Shown: positions 1 to 8,547 of the stretch, in pieces
Numbering within the stretch: position 1 is the stretch's first letter
Layout of the letters: every line of letters starts with the position of its first letter
NCBI GenBank assembly: GCA_017469845.1
Contig: JAFUFP010000004.1
Location: forward strand, 1 to 64,000
Direction of reading: 5' to 3'
Length of the DNA: 64,000 nt
Source: Bacteroidales bacterium
GTDB taxonomy: Bacteria; Bacteroidota; Bacteroidia; Bacteroidales; UBA932
Notes under the pieces: model-generated
What the model was told of the DNA's origin: nothing
What the model saw: only the letters and a program-made list of their open reading frames with translations
Databases searched by the model: none
Made by a program: the position numbers and the translations under genes

Positions 1-1055
1 ACTCCCCAGTGGCCGCGTATGGTCGCCGCTATCCAGTCGGTGTCCTTCAGGCTCGTGATGTAGTACCTCGTCTCGGAGGTCACCTTCCCGGTGATGTTGT
101 TCGTGCAGGTCTTCACGTAGCACACGACGGACCTTATGCCAGCCCACTCCGAGAAGAACCCCTTCCTCTGGGACGGGGTGAGGGGCAGGACGTGGAACTC
201 GCGCTCCTCCAGCTGGTTGTGGGAGATTTCCCTGGTGACCGCGTACCCGTCACCGCCGCCGGCCTTCAGGCCGTCCTTCACATCCCGGGTGAACATGCAC
301 TGCACCGCGGACATGAGGTTGCCGTGGTTGCCCTTCAGGCCGCCAACGTAGTCCCCCTTCCGGTCCCTCACCACCGCGCACGTCTCCTTCTGGGTGTTCA
401 TCGCGTCGAAGGTGACGACGCAGTTCTTCAGTTCCATCCCCCTCAGGATCTCCTGGGCCGTAGGGATCTCGTTCGTCTTCGTGTCTATCGCCGAAGAGTA
501 CAGGCAGATGTCCGAAGTGTTGTCGTACACGTTCAGGGACTGAAGGTCCCTTATCTCGCCGACGCCCTCCTTCAGGACGCGACCGGTGCCGCGGAGCTGC
601 TTCCCGTCCACGCACACGTGGCGGTATTCTCGCTCCGGAAGTTTCAAGGCCTTGCGCAGCGACGCCTCCGACGAGGTGAGGACCGCCACCAGCACGCGGT
701 TCAGCTCCGCCGGGTCCGTCACGCCCAGGACGTGGCGGAAGCAGTCGTGGCTCGGGACCCTGCCGTGGTAGTCGTAGAAGATACGGAGGTAGAGCTTCGA
801 CTGGATCTTCCAGAACTCCTCCATGTCCCTGTAGGAGTCGGCGCCGGCCAGCACCGAGAGGAACATCATCAGTATCAGGTCGCCGAGGCGGTATGTCGTG
901 CGCCCCACCACCCTCGAGTCCTTGGCTGTGGAGAAGATGACCAGCAGGCGCCTGTATACGCGCATCCGGCTGGCGCTGGGGGAGGCTTCTATGCGTATCG
1001 TGTAACCCCTCAGCAGGTCGCTTATCTGGACCATGGTTGTCTGTTCTTCCTTCAT
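1..1055 (-). CDS. ISAs1-type DDE transposase, 3' end cut by window edge
   Basis: This reading frame runs from an ATG at 1055 to the left edge without a stop (about 351 codons). I translated it directly. It contains the ISAs1-family landmarks in order: VCVDGKQLRGTG (first catalytic Asp, near residue 140), VVTFDAMNTQKET (second Asp), GDYVGGLKGNHGNL, and near the edge RYYITSLKDTDWIAATIRGHWG. In this family the last is normally followed by the catalytic Glu (HWxxEN), which would lie just outside the window. The start is one base beyond the stop of the upstream gene (TGA-C-ATG), so the two are probably translationally coupled. The GC content is much higher than in the chromosomal genes to the right, which fits a recent arrival. 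The family call is confident. Whether the copy is intact cannot be seen. Confidence 0.85.
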   Translation of the reverse strand, partial: MKEEQTTMVQISDLLRGYTIRIEASPSASRMRVYRRLLVIFSTAKDSRVVGRTTYRLGDLILMMFLSVLAGADSYRDMEEFWKIQSKLYLRIFYDYHGRVPSHDCFRHVLGVTDPAELNRVLVAVLTSSEASLRKALKLPEREYRHVCVDGKQLRGTGRVLKEGVGEIRDLQSLNVYDNTSDICLYSSAIDTKTNEIPTAQEILRGMELKNCVVTFDAMNTQKETCAVVRDRKGDYVGGLKGNHGNLMSAVQCMFTRDVKDGLKAGGGDGYAVTREISHNQLEEREFHVLPLTPSQRKGFFSEWAGIRSVVCYVKTCTNNITGKVTSETRYYITSLKDTDWIAATIRGHWG

Positions 1056-1056
1056 G

Positions 1057-1725
1057 TCAGCGTTTGTTTCCGTTGCTTTTTTCGTTCATGCCGTTGACGC
1101 CGGCGGCATCAACGATCTTCATCTCCAGGCCCCGCGCCGAAAGAACCGAGGACAGCCCCGGGGGCACCGCGCTCAGCACCAGGCGGCCGTTCACGCGCAC
1201 CGCGTAGACGTTGCGCGCCATCGCGAGGGCCGCCTCGGCGTCTCCGCCGAGAAGGGACGACAGCTTCGAACGGACCTGCCTGCGCAGACGCGCGAGCCTG
1301 GCCTCCTCCTCCGCGGTGCACGGGCGGCCCACGTCGACGCCGGGCCATTCGGCGCTCAGCCAGCTCCCGGCGTAACCCGAAGGGCCGTCGCTGCCCTCCA
1401 GGGCAAGGACCGCCCTGCAGTAAAGGTAACCCGCGTCGAGACCGTCCGCCTCAAGGGGCACGCGGAGTATGCGGCAGCACATCTCGCAGAGCCACCACAC
1501 GCCCCACCGGTAGACCTCGACCCCGGGACGCACCGGAGGTGACGACGGGATCAGGCCGTCCGCCTCCGTAACTATACCGAGGTACTCGTCGCACCTGAAC
1601 ACCGGGTTCCTCTTGCCCGGGACGCGCTCGGAATGGCCCCTGTAAAGGGCGTAGCCGTTCTTGCGCTTCGACACGTACATCCCCTTCCCCTTGTATGGAA
1701 GGAGCCAATCTGGATAATCAGCCAT
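1057..1725 (-). CDS. Accessory protein coupled to the ISAs1-type transposase
   Basis: The 222-residue product starts MADYPDWLLPYKGKG. A longer frame opens at 1836, but the TATCTTTG -7 box at 1763-1770 lies inside that extension, so ATG 1725 is preferred. I do not recognise a named family. The first 60 residues (KRKNGYALYRGHSERVPGK, then a DEYLGIV segment) resemble the small basic N-terminal domain that opens IS4/IS1634-type transposases such as the neighbour at 2044. The rest holds a WWLCEMCCRIL segment and a charged helical region (AEEEARLARLRRQVRSKL). The gene ends one base before the transposase ATG. My inference is that it supplies a DNA-binding function in trans to the ISAs1 transposase, which lacks such a domain. 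No catalytic residues are apparent. Confidence 0.6.
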   Translation of the reverse strand: MADYPDWLLPYKGKGMYVSKRKNGYALYRGHSERVPGKRNPVFRCDEYLGIVTEADGLIPSSPPVRPGVEVYRWGVWWLCEMCCRILRVPLEADGLDAGYLYCRAVLALEGSDGPSGYAGSWLSAEWPGVDVGRPCTAEEEARLARLRRQVRSKLSSLLGGDAEAALAMARNVYAVRVNGRLVLSAVPPGLSSVLSARGLEMKIVDAAGVNGMNEKSNGNKR

Positions 1726-1762
1726 GTGATATGATTTTTTGGGTATTAAAATGCATTTAATA

Positions 1763-1770
1763 CAAAGATA
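1763..1770 (-). promoter_or_regulatory. -7 box (TATCTTTG) of the ISAs1-type element
   Basis: A perfect match to the Bacteroidetes TAnnTTTG -7 element reads toward the accessory gene, about 38 bases upstream of its ATG at 1725. It is followed by a near-palindromic AT-rich stretch (1744-1762) that would lie in the short leader. Confidence 0.55.
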
Positions 1771-2043
1771 GGGCTTTCCCGCGAAACCGCCAAAAAAAAC
1801 ATCGGAAAATTGCGACTTTTCCGATGTTTCATTCATTTTTCACGGCACGCGGCATGAAGGGGATCAATTATTTCCGATTTTTTGATGCGTCAGTCCTAGC
1901 TTTAACTAAAACTTTCCCAACGAGTAGTACTATACGATGACCCTATCCGCAGGCATATCAGAGGCGTATTCGCGGAATTCGGCTCCGGTTGGCGCCAGTT
2001 GGCGTTTCCGTTCCCTGGGGAAAGTTGCCCCCAGGGGTGAAAA
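1771..2043. other. Intergenic junction between two insertion elements
   Basis: The stretch separates the divergently oriented ISAs1-type and IS1634-type elements. I see no gene, tRNA or clear hairpin in it. It contains a short repeated motif around 1990-2008 (GGCGCCAGTTGGCG) and, near 1900-1935, a weakly similar counterpart of the sequence just right of the second element. One or both element ends probably lie here. Confidence 0.4.
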
Positions 2044-3603
2044 ATGTCGACAAAAAGCTTTCAAAAATATAGTCTAATTTTGCATATGGTTAGACTATAT
2101 AAAGAAATGCCCATACCTGCCGCCATACTCGCCGTCGACCGCCCCAAGAACACCGTGGTCATAGCCTACGGGAAAGACAAGAGCCTGTACGCCGTCCGCC
2201 AGAGGGTCGGATGCAAGAATGTCGGTGGCCGCCACCTCCCGGTGAACGGCCCGACCATCGGCCATATCGTGGACGGAGCATACGTCCCTATTTCCAAGGA
2301 GGGTCCCAAACCCGTCAGCCCCGATGCAGTTGACCTGAAGGACTGGGCCGACATCGTGCATGCCGACTCCGTGTTCAGGGACCTTCTGGACGAACTGAAG
2401 AAGGTGTATGCCGTTTCCGACGCGCTCAAGATATATTGTATAGCCATCCTGCGGGTGTGCAATCCCGGGATCAAGGACAACGAGCTGAAGGAGGCGTACG
2501 ACGACAGCTTCCTGTCGGAACTTTATCCGGGCGTCGCCCTTTCGAAGAACACGGTGTCCACCTTCCACAGCAACCTCGGGAAGAGCTGCTCCCGCATCAT
2601 CAGCTTCATGCAGAACCGCGCAGCCGCTGTGGGTATGGACCACCGTCTGCTCATCGACGGGACGCTGAAGTCCAACGAGTCGAAGGTGAACACCCTGTCG
2701 GACTTCTCCCGCAAGGCGGCCGTCCGCGGAAGCCGGGACATATCCGTCTTGTATGCCTTTGACCTGGACACCATGGAGCCGGTATGCTCCAAGTGCTTCC
2801 CCGGCAACATGCTGGACATCACGGCATACGAGTCCTTCATCTCGGAGAACAACATCACGAGGGGCCTCATCATCGGTGACAAGGGGTTCCCGGCATCCGC
2901 CGCCGAGTCCCACTTAGCCGGGCATCCGGATCTGCACTACCTCAATCCGGTCAAGCGCAACTCCAAGCTCATCGAGCGCCACAAGATGCTGTCTTTCGAG
3001 GCTCTGCTGCCGGGTCACGAGGGCATGACCTACAAGAAGGCCAGGGTCCAGGGCAAGGACAAGTGGCTGTACTCGTTCCGCGATACGTCCAAGGCCGCGC
3101 AGGAGGAGAAGGACTACCTCAAGAGGGCGAAGGCGGAAGGGACCTATGATGACAAGGAGTTCCGTTCGCGGCAGCTCTCATTCGGGACCATCGTCCTGGA
3201 ATGCGATCTGGACCTTGCACCGGAGATTGCCTACAAAGCATATGCGGAACGCTGGGAGATCGAGATCATCATGCGTTATTACAAGTCGGCCTACGGCTTT
3301 GACGAGACCCGGGTCCACGACGACTACTCCGTCATCGGAAGCGAGTTCTGCGACTTCCTTTCCACCCTGCTGACCTTCCGGCTCATCAAGTCCTTCGACA
3401 AGGCTCGGGTGCTGGAGCGCATGACCTACGGCAAGGCCATGTCCATCCTACACCGGGCAAAGAAGGTCAGGTACGACGAGTCAGGCTGGAGACTCCTCCG
3501 GATCAACCCGTCCCACGAACAGCTCCTGCAGGACATCGGCCTGCTGCCCAAGCCGGAGGAGGCGCCGAAGCGACGCCCGGGCAGGCCTAAAAAATCAGTA
3601 TAG
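2044..3603 (+). CDS. IS4/IS1634-type DDE transposase
   Basis: The product is 519 residues. It shows the IS4-superfamily triad: LLIDGTLKS (first Asp), LIIGDKGFP (second Asp), and YAERWEIEIIMRYYK, which fits the Y-x2-R-x3-E-x6-K signature exactly and supplies the Glu. An insertion domain rich in basic residues lies between the second Asp and the Glu. The C-terminus carries an AT-hook-like RRPGRPKK. The N-terminal 80 residues form the basic domain common in IS1634 relatives. The start is uncertain: a TAATTTTG box at 2075-2082 lies within the longest frame, so ATG 2107 (MPIPAAILAV) is a good alternative with a leader of about 18 bases. No frameshift or stop is seen, so the copy may be active. Confidence 0.88.
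   Translation: MSTKSFQKYSLILHMVRLYKEMPIPAAILAVDRPKNTVVIAYGKDKSLYAVRQRVGCKNVGGRHLPVNGPTIGHIVDGAYVPISKEGPKPVSPDAVDLKDWADIVHADSVFRDLLDELKKVYAVSDALKIYCIAILRVCNPGIKDNELKEAYDDSFLSELYPGVALSKNTVSTFHSNLGKSCSRIISFMQNRAAAVGMDHRLLIDGTLKSNESKVNTLSDFSRKAAVRGSRDISVLYAFDLDTMEPVCSKCFPGNMLDITAYESFISENNITRGLIIGDKGFPASAAESHLAGHPDLHYLNPVKRNSKLIERHKMLSFEALLPGHEGMTYKKARVQGKDKWLYSFRDTSKAAQEEKDYLKRAKAEGTYDDKEFRSRQLSFGTIVLECDLDLAPEIAYKAYAERWEIEIIMRYYKSAYGFDETRVHDDYSVIGSEFCDFLSTLLTFRLIKSFDKARVLERMTYGKAMSILHRAKKVRYDESGWRLLRINPSHEQLLQDIGLLPKPEEAPKRRPGRPKKSV
2067..2100. repeat. 11-bp perfect inverted repeat over the transposase promoter
   Basis: ATATAGTCTAA (2067-2077) and TTAGACTATAT (2090-2100) are exact complements separated by 12 bases. 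The TAATTTTG -7 box (2075-2082) straddles the left arm. A 10-base copy of the arm recurs at 3599-3608, so the dyad may serve both as element end and as an operator where transposase binding would shut its own promoter. Confidence 0.7.
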
Positions 3604-3608
3604 TCTAA
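2067..3608 (+). mobile_element. IS4/IS1634-type insertion element
   Basis: The transposase gene is bracketed by TTAGACTATA at 2090-2099 and its inverse TATAGTCTAA at 3599-3608, the latter overlapping the stop codon. A further copy lies at 2068-2077. These are the likely terminal repeats, although the exact ends and any target duplication could not be fixed by eye. Confidence 0.55.
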
Positions 3609-3616
3609 GAGTTTGT

Positions 3617-4678
3617 CTAAAGATGTTTGGAGACGTCGGCATAGAACAGGGTGTTCTCGTCATCCGCCTGGGCACCATACATGGTCCCATTCTTGAAATC
3701 CAGGGTGACAAAATCCATTTTAGGGACGAGAATCAGCATCTTCTTGAGGTTTCCCTTCCAATCCCATATCTGAACTTCACTATAATCTTTTTCCTCTGGG
3801 ATGATATCCGTACCAACCTTGGTGTTGCTCATTTTTATGGCAATCAGTTTGCCGTCGGTAACGGGGTATCCGCTGAATGTACTATAAACAAAGTCAGGAG
3901 AATGGAGGTCCCAAGGAGTAGGGTAGTTTACACGGGTTTCGGAAATGACTTCTCCATCCATGCCGATTATCCTCATAGCTCTATATCTGCCGTAAAACTC
4001 GGCGAACTTTTTTCCGTCCGGATGCCCTATTCTTCGGGTTGCATAATTGACCATTTCCATCATAGGCATATTCTCTCCTCTTGAACTGCCCCATTGGGGA
4101 TATTCACTAAGGAAAGATTCTTCGCCATCTTTTGTCACGATGATGTACTGTTTGCTATGATTCTCTTCCGAAAAATCTGTCATGTTAGGATATAGGTACG
4201 AATCGCCAACTCTTGTTATTCCGTTCCGGACGATGACTCCTTTGCTAAGGAATACCGCTTCACCTCCGGAAAGTGTCACCTCACTGTCGGAGATCGTGAT
4301 TCTCTTGATGCGGTAGTCTGAATCCACTATTGTGAATCCGTCCTTTTCTTGAAGGATGCTGTTGGGATCAGGTGATATCAACTCTGTAGGACCGCGGCCA
4401 TTTGAAACCCCTTGAACAGCTTCGCCTGTCAAGGGCAGTTTGTATGCATTGAACATGTGGTCCATTCCTGAATGCATCATTACGAGATGATTGTTTGCAA
4501 TAAACAGTCTGGTGGGTTTAAGGAACTCGGTGTCCGTATTGACGGAAGCCATTTTTACGGTATCGGTAATTGACGGATAATCGGGCTCGGCTTTCTTTGT
4601 TGACCGGACTCTTTCCGAGCAAGAGAGCAGAAGGGTAAGGGAAATCAGTCCCGAAGAGATGAACAATAGAGGGCGCAT
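3617..4678 (-). CDS. BF3164-like / six-bladed propeller lipoprotein
   Basis: The 353-residue protein opens with a lipoprotein signal (MRPLLFISSGLISLTLLLSC, lipidation expected at Cys20). The remainder is rich in repeated strand-turn units (TEFLKPTRLFIANNHLV, DGFTIVDSDYRIKRI, YPVTDGKLIAIKMSNT, VQIWDWKGNL) spaced as in TolB-like six-bladed beta-propellers and BF3164-type Bacteroidetes lipoproteins. I infer a surface or periplasmic protein; no substrate is known. It stands alone, transcribed away from glutathione peroxidase, and its 3' end lies only about 9 bases from the IS1634-type element. Its lower GC compared with the flanking IS marks the boundary between element and host. Confidence 0.65.
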   Translation of the reverse strand: MRPLLFISSGLISLTLLLSCSERVRSTKKAEPDYPSITDTVKMASVNTDTEFLKPTRLFIANNHLVMMHSGMDHMFNAYKLPLTGEAVQGVSNGRGPTELISPDPNSILQEKDGFTIVDSDYRIKRITISDSEVTLSGGEAVFLSKGVIVRNGITRVGDSYLYPNMTDFSEENHSKQYIIVTKDGEESFLSEYPQWGSSRGENMPMMEMVNYATRRIGHPDGKKFAEFYGRYRAMRIIGMDGEVISETRVNYPTPWDLHSPDFVYSTFSGYPVTDGKLIAIKMSNTKVGTDIIPEEKDYSEVQIWDWKGNLKKMLILVPKMDFVTLDFKNGTMYGAQADDENTLFYADVSKHL

Positions 4679-5261
4679 GATTATATTTGTTGATATTTTG
4701 TGACTCTTTATCGGAGCTAAGTTATAATGATCTCGGCTTCAACGAGTAATAAATTGTTTGAATAAATTAGTTATTATTGTGCGAGAGGTTGCTCATCTGA
4801 TTTATTACCAGAGCATATCCCCGACAATCACCAACTTGAACAAGCCTTTTCCGTGAATCAAATAAACATGTGGCTTTTAATTTGTGGGTTTTTCTTCTCT
4901 CAAGGGGATGTGAAAATTCGGCTATCCCCTCCCTTGCAGGGCGGCTAATGAGTTCTTTCAGTGACTCGGGAACCACTACCAGTAGGACAACAAGCTTATA
5001 CATACAGCAGTTGTCATATGGTCATGAGCAGGCCTTATGGCATTACCAGGATAATTCGTATACTTCCAACAAAGGTAAACTATTTTAGGAAAAACAGTAC
5101 AAAACTTCCGTTTTTTTTTGGCCTGATTCAGGATTCGAGAACCTCATTAAAGGTGTGGGAATCTATGTAACGTTCGCTAAATGAATGGTATATAATGGTT
5201 CTGGACGGGAAGATGCCGAATGCGGGTTCTTCACCATTTCGCAGACAAATCGATCTTTAGG
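4679..5261. other. Gene-free stretch between divergent genes
   Basis: About 580 bases lie upstream of both the lipoprotein gene (minus) and the gpx promoter (plus). Only short frames exist. One at 4767-5003 (minus, 78 codons) has an ordinary-looking composition but no recognisable family and no promoter box. I looked for tRNA cloverleaves because a TTCGAGA motif occurs near 5134, but found no matching stems. It may be a decayed gene. Confidence 0.4.
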
Positions 5262-5293
5262 TTTGCCGTTGTCATGGACAATGATTATCTTAG
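5262..5293 (+). promoter_or_regulatory. Promoter of glutathione peroxidase
   Basis: TTTG (5262-5265), a 20-base spacer and TATCTTAG (5286-5293, one mismatch to TAnnTTTG) fit the Bacteroidetes -33/-7 arrangement. The ATG follows 33 bases later. Confidence 0.5.
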
Positions 5294-5326
5294 CCGCTCA
5301 ACATACAAACATACAGACAAATCCAA

Positions 5327-5881
5327 ATGAAAACAGTTTACGATTTTACTGTCAAGGACAGAAAAGGTCAGGATGTTTCCCTCAAGAGTTATTCCGGAGA
5401 AGTGATGCTGATTGTCAACACAGCCACCCAGTGCGGATTCACACCCCAGTATGACGACCTTGAGAAACTTTACGAAAAATACCATCTCCAGGGATTTACG
5501 GTGCTGGATTTCCCGTGCAATCAGTTCGGTCACCAGGCTCCCGGCACGGATGAATCGATCCACGAGTTCTGCAAATTGAACTACGGTACCGACTTCCCGA
5601 GATTCAAGAAAATCAAGGTCAACGGTGAGGACGAATCCCCGCTCTTCACATTCCTCAAGGAGCAGAAAGGCTTCGCCGGATGGGATCCGAACCATCCCCT
5701 TACTTCGCTTCTTGACGATATGCTCTCCAAGGCTGATCCCGATTACAAGGAGAAAAACGACATAAAATGGAACTTCACAAAGTTCCTGATCGACAAGAAC
5801 GGAAACGTTGTCGAGAGATTCGAGCCGACAGCCGGCTACGACGCGATCGCTCCAAAGATTGAGGAACTGCTTCAGAAGTAG
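5327..5881 (+). CDS. Glutathione peroxidase (thiol peroxidase of GPx family)
   Basis: This 184-residue cytoplasmic protein (no signal peptide) has the usual bacterial GPx length. The catalytic Cys36 lies in NTATQCGFTPQY, the Gln in DFPCNQFGHQAPG, and the Trp/Asn in KWNFTKFLID, completing the Cys-Gln-Trp-Asn site. The family reduces hydroperoxides. Bacterial cysteine forms usually take electrons from thioredoxin, and trxA is found at 32297. It has its own promoter and ends in a hairpin shared with the convergent gene, so it looks monocistronic. An oxidative-stress role in an anaerobe is inferred from the family. Confidence 0.93.
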   Translation: MKTVYDFTVKDRKGQDVSLKSYSGEVMLIVNTATQCGFTPQYDDLEKLYEKYHLQGFTVLDFPCNQFGHQAPGTDESIHEFCKLNYGTDFPRFKKIKVNGEDESPLFTFLKEQKGFAGWDPNHPLTSLLDDMLSKADPDYKEKNDIKWNFTKFLIDKNGNVVERFEPTAGYDAIAPKIEELLQK

Positions 5882-5905
5882 GCCTTTCGGACTTTGGGAA
5901 AAAAG

Positions 5906-5936
5906 ATGGCGGCTTTCCGTTTCGGAAGGTCGCCAT
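5906..5936. terminator. Hairpin between convergent genes
   Basis: A 14-bp stem with two G-U pairs (5906-5919 with 5923-5936, 3-base loop) sits between the stops of gpx and the minus-strand gene at 5974. There is no long T-run on the plus side. It could serve both directions. Confidence 0.5.
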
Positions 5937-5973
5937 TGTCGTCCTTATGTGGCCAAACTGTTCGGGCTGGAGA

Positions 5974-6543
5974 CTAATTGTATGTCTCGTGCCTTGCCAA
6001 TTCAAGGTTTATCTTGTCCTGGAAATAAATCCTCACGTATCCTTCTTCCGTTGTTGAGAGGGTGATGTCGCCTTCAGGTGTGTCGAATACAGCCAGATAC
6101 TCGGGCGGGTTCTTTTCGTCCGTACCTACGGGGGCGCCGTACTTGAGGGTGAGTTTCATCTTCACGCTTTCGTACAGGGTGCTGAGGGTAGCCCAGGAGT
6201 TCCTCCGTGGATAGGTCACGACGAACATATAAACCAGGTCGTGTCCCGGCACGGTACCAAGGCGTATCTCAACCTTCTCCTTTCCGTAATTACCTTCCAT
6301 GAAGGGTTCGTTCTTGTCCTTGTGGGAAGGCTTGAACTTGAGCTGTTCCTTGAGTCTTCCCATACAACTCTGAAGGGAGCCGTTGATTTCGACACCCTCG
6401 AACATCATATGCCCGGCAGGTTCTTCACTTTCGCCCCTGGAGTAAAAATCGGAAAGGCTTCCTCTGAAACCGTAGTTTCCTTGAGCCGATGCGGAGAAAG
6501 CGGCAGCTATGAGCAAAACTATGATAGTGAGATATCTTTTCAT
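5974..6543 (-). CDS. Secreted protein of unknown function
   Basis: The 189-residue product has a clear signal peptide (MKRYLTIIVLLIAAAFSASAQ, cleavage after Ala-Gln). I do not recognise a family. The mature part is mostly polar, with GHMMFEGVEINGSLQSC and alternating strand-like segments (VEIRLGTVPGHDLVYMFVV, GDITLSTTEEGYVRIYF), suggesting a small beta-rich periplasmic or exported protein. It is transcribed alone, convergent with gpx. No lipobox or membrane segment follows the signal. Confidence 0.6.
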   Translation of the reverse strand: MKRYLTIIVLLIAAAFSASAQGNYGFRGSLSDFYSRGESEEPAGHMMFEGVEINGSLQSCMGRLKEQLKFKPSHKDKNEPFMEGNYGKEKVEIRLGTVPGHDLVYMFVVTYPRRNSWATLSTLYESVKMKLTLKYGAPVGTDEKNPPEYLAVFDTPEGDITLSTTEEGYVRIYFQDKINLELARHETYN

Positions 6544-6715
6544 CAGATTTTTTGTTTTCGGTCAGCGTCTTTTCCGGAACGCCCGTGTATTCCAATGCAA
6601 TTTTCGTGCTATAGAACTGTTCCTCTTCCCGTGAAATCCTTAGGATGACATGTTTAGGGACAGAATATTCATTATGGGGGTCTTTGGCTTTAAAAGGCAA
6701 TTCACGGAAAATGCC

Positions 6716-6723
6716 TATATTTG
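6716..6723 (+). promoter_or_regulatory. -7 box (TATATTTG) of lepA
   Basis: This perfect TAnnTTTG lies 21 bases before ATG 6745. It decides the lepA start: a TTG at 6721 in the same frame lies inside the box and cannot be used from this promoter. No convincing -33 element was seen. Confidence 0.7.
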
Positions 6724-6744
6724 CAACTTATAGACATTTGTCCG

Positions 6745-8532
6745 ATGAAACGTATCAGGAATTTCTGCATAATAGCCCACATTGACCACGGGAAAAGCAC
6801 TCTCGCCGACCGGCTCCTTGAGTTGACGAAGACTCTCGCCGATCGTGATATGGAGAATCAGGTCCTTGACGACATGGACTTGGAGAAGGAAAAGGGTATC
6901 ACGATAAAGAGTCACGCCATTCAGATGGAGTACATGTACAAGGGGGAGAAATACTATCTCAACCTCATCGATACTCCCGGTCACGTCGACTTCTCATACG
7001 AAGTCTCAAGGTCAATAGCCTCTTGCGAAGGTGCCCTTCTGGTCGTGGACGCCTCGCAGGGAGTCCAGGCTCAAACCATATCGAATCTTTATCAGGCGAT
7101 TGACCATGGTCTTGAGATTATCCCGGTCCTCAACAAGATAGACATGGATTCCGCAAGGCCGGAGGTGGTCACTGATGAAGTCTGTGATCTTTTGGGATGT
7201 GATCCGGAGGATGTCTACAAAGTGTCCGCTAGAACGGGAGAGGGTGTGGCTCCTCTTCTTGACGCTATCATTGAGAAGATTCCTGCGCCGGAAGGTGATC
7301 CCGATGCTCCTTTGCAGGCCCTCATCTTCGACTCCGTCTTCAACTCCTTCAGAGGCATCATCGCATACTTCAAGGTCAAGAACGGTGTCATCCGCAAAGG
7401 GGACAAGGTCAAATTCTTCAACACCGGTATGGAATATGAGGCCGACGAGGTCGGAGTCCTCAAGATGAAGCTTTGCCCCACCGATGAGGTCGGATGCGGC
7501 AATGTGGGGTACATCATCTCCGGAATAAAGACCGCTGCCGAAGTGAAGGTCGGTGATACCATAACCCACGTCTCGGAACCTTGCGATGAAGCTATCGCGG
7601 GATTCGAGGAGGTGAAACCCATGCTTTTCGCGGGAATGTATCCCGTTCAGGCGGACAGGTATGAAGACCTTCGTGCAACGTTGGAGAAATTCCAGCTCAA
7701 TGACGCGTCCTTTGTCTATGAACCGGAGTCTTCCCTGGCCTTGGGTTTCGGATTCAGATGCGGATTCCTGGGTCTTCTCCATCTTGAGATTGTTCAGGAA
7801 AGGCTTTTCCGTGAGTTCGCCATGGACGTCATTACGACAGTCCCGAACGTTTCGTACAAGGTATATACTACCAAAGGGGAATGCCTCGATGTGCACAACC
7901 CTTCGGGACTTCCCGCTCCGACCCTGATCGAGAGGATAGAAGAGCCCTACATCAAGGCGCAGATAATAACGAATACGGATTTCTACGGCCCCATAATGAA
8001 GCTGTGCCTGGACAAGAGGGGAACCCTCAAAGGGCAGCATTATATTACGGCCGACAGGGTCGAACTCACCTATGACCTTCCTCTGTCAGAAATCGTCTTC
8101 GATTTCTACGACAAGCTCAAATCCATTTCCAAAGGCTACGCCTCCTTCGATTATCACGTGATGGGTTACCGTCCGGCGAGACTTGTGAAGCTTGATATTC
8201 TCCTTAACGGAGATCCCGCCGACGCCCTTTCCACCCTCATCCATGAAGATCATGCGTATGATTTCGGAAGGAAGATATGCCTCAAACTCAAGGATCTCAT
8301 CCCGCGTCAACAGTTCGATATCGCCATCCAGGCCGCGATCGGGGCAAAGATCATCGCGAGGGAGACAGTCCGTCAGGTGAGGAAAGACGTCACCGCCAAG
8401 TGTTACGGAGGAGATATCACCCGTAAGCGAAAACTGCTCGAGAAACAGAAAGAAGGAAAGAAGAGGATGCGTCAGATAGGAACCGTGCAGGTTCCGCAGA
8501 GCGCATTCATGGCCGTTCTGAAACTTGATTGA
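6745..8532 (+). CDS. lepA: Elongation factor 4 (LepA)
   Basis: This is a 595-residue translational GTPase, full length for the family. G1 is AHIDHGKST (residues 11-19), G2 lies around [10 protein letters not shown]3 is [15 protein letters not shown], and G4 is [10 protein letters not shown]. The EF-G-like domains III/V follow ([21 protein letters not shown]), and the LepA-specific C-terminal domain ends in [19 protein letters not shown]. LepA acts on the ribosome in elongation and initiation and responds to ionic stress. The ATG at 6745 is chosen because the promoter lies just upstream. It leads a unit with a glycosyltransferase (15 bases downstream) and menA; this pairing does not imply a shared function. 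Confidence 0.97.
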   Translation: MKRIRNFCIIAHIDHGKSTLADRLLELTKTLADRDMENQVLDDMDLEKEKGITIKSHAIQMEYMYKGEKYYLNLIDTPGHVDFSYEVSRSIASCEGALLVVDASQGVQAQTISNLYQAIDHGLEIIPVLNKIDMDSARPEVVTDEVCDLLGCDPEDVYKVSARTGEGVAPLLDAIIEKIPAPEGDPDAPLQALIFDSVFNSFRGIIAYFKVKNGVIRKGDKVKFFNTGMEYEADEVGVLKMKLCPTDEVGCGNVGYIISGIKTAAEVKVGDTITHVSEPCDEAIAGFEEVKPMLFAGMYPVQADRYEDLRATLEKFQLNDASFVYEPESSLALGFGFRCGFLGLLHLEIVQERLFREFAMDVITTVPNVSYKVYTTKGECLDVHNPSGLPAPTLIERIEEPYIKAQIITNTDFYGPIMKLCLDKRGTLKGQHYITADRVELTYDLPLSEIVFDFYDKLKSISKGYASFDYHVMGYRPARLVKLDILLNGDPADALSTLIHEDHAYDFGRKICLKLKDLIPRQQFDIAIQAAIGAKIIARETVRQVRKDVTAKCYGGDITRKRKLLEKQKEGKKRMRQIGTVQVPQSAFMAVLKLD

Positions 8533-8547
8533 CAATAATATGCTGAT

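Larger units (their letters stand above)
1..1770 (-). mobile_element. ISAs1-type element, right part only
   Basis: Two coupled GC-rich genes (accessory protein and transposase) plus their own promoter make up one transposable unit. The transposase 3' end and one terminus lie outside the window. The right terminus is probably between 1770 and about 1900, but I could not define terminal inverted repeats with only one end present. Confidence 0.6.

Noticed and set aside
9..1097. Long plus-strand frame of 362 codons opposite the ISAs1 transposase
   Set aside because: It has no family motifs and an Arg/His/Val-rich composition typical of the antisense of GC-rich coding DNA. The minus frame carries clear transposase motifs.
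4767..5003. 78-codon minus-strand frame upstream of the gpx promoter
   Set aside because: It has no promoter box, no recognised family and no conserved neighbour; kept only as a comment on the gene-free stretch.
5120..5160. tRNA-like T-loop motif (TTCGAGA)
   Set aside because: No 5-bp T-stem, anticodon arm or acceptor stem could be paired around it.
6425..6700. 91-codon minus-strand frame overlapping the start of the secreted protein at 5974
   Set aside because: It overlaps a gene with a clear signal peptide in another frame and has no recognisable product.
7012..8040. Minus-strand frame of 342 codons inside lepA
   Set aside because: It is antisense to highly conserved LepA codons and shows no recognisable domain.
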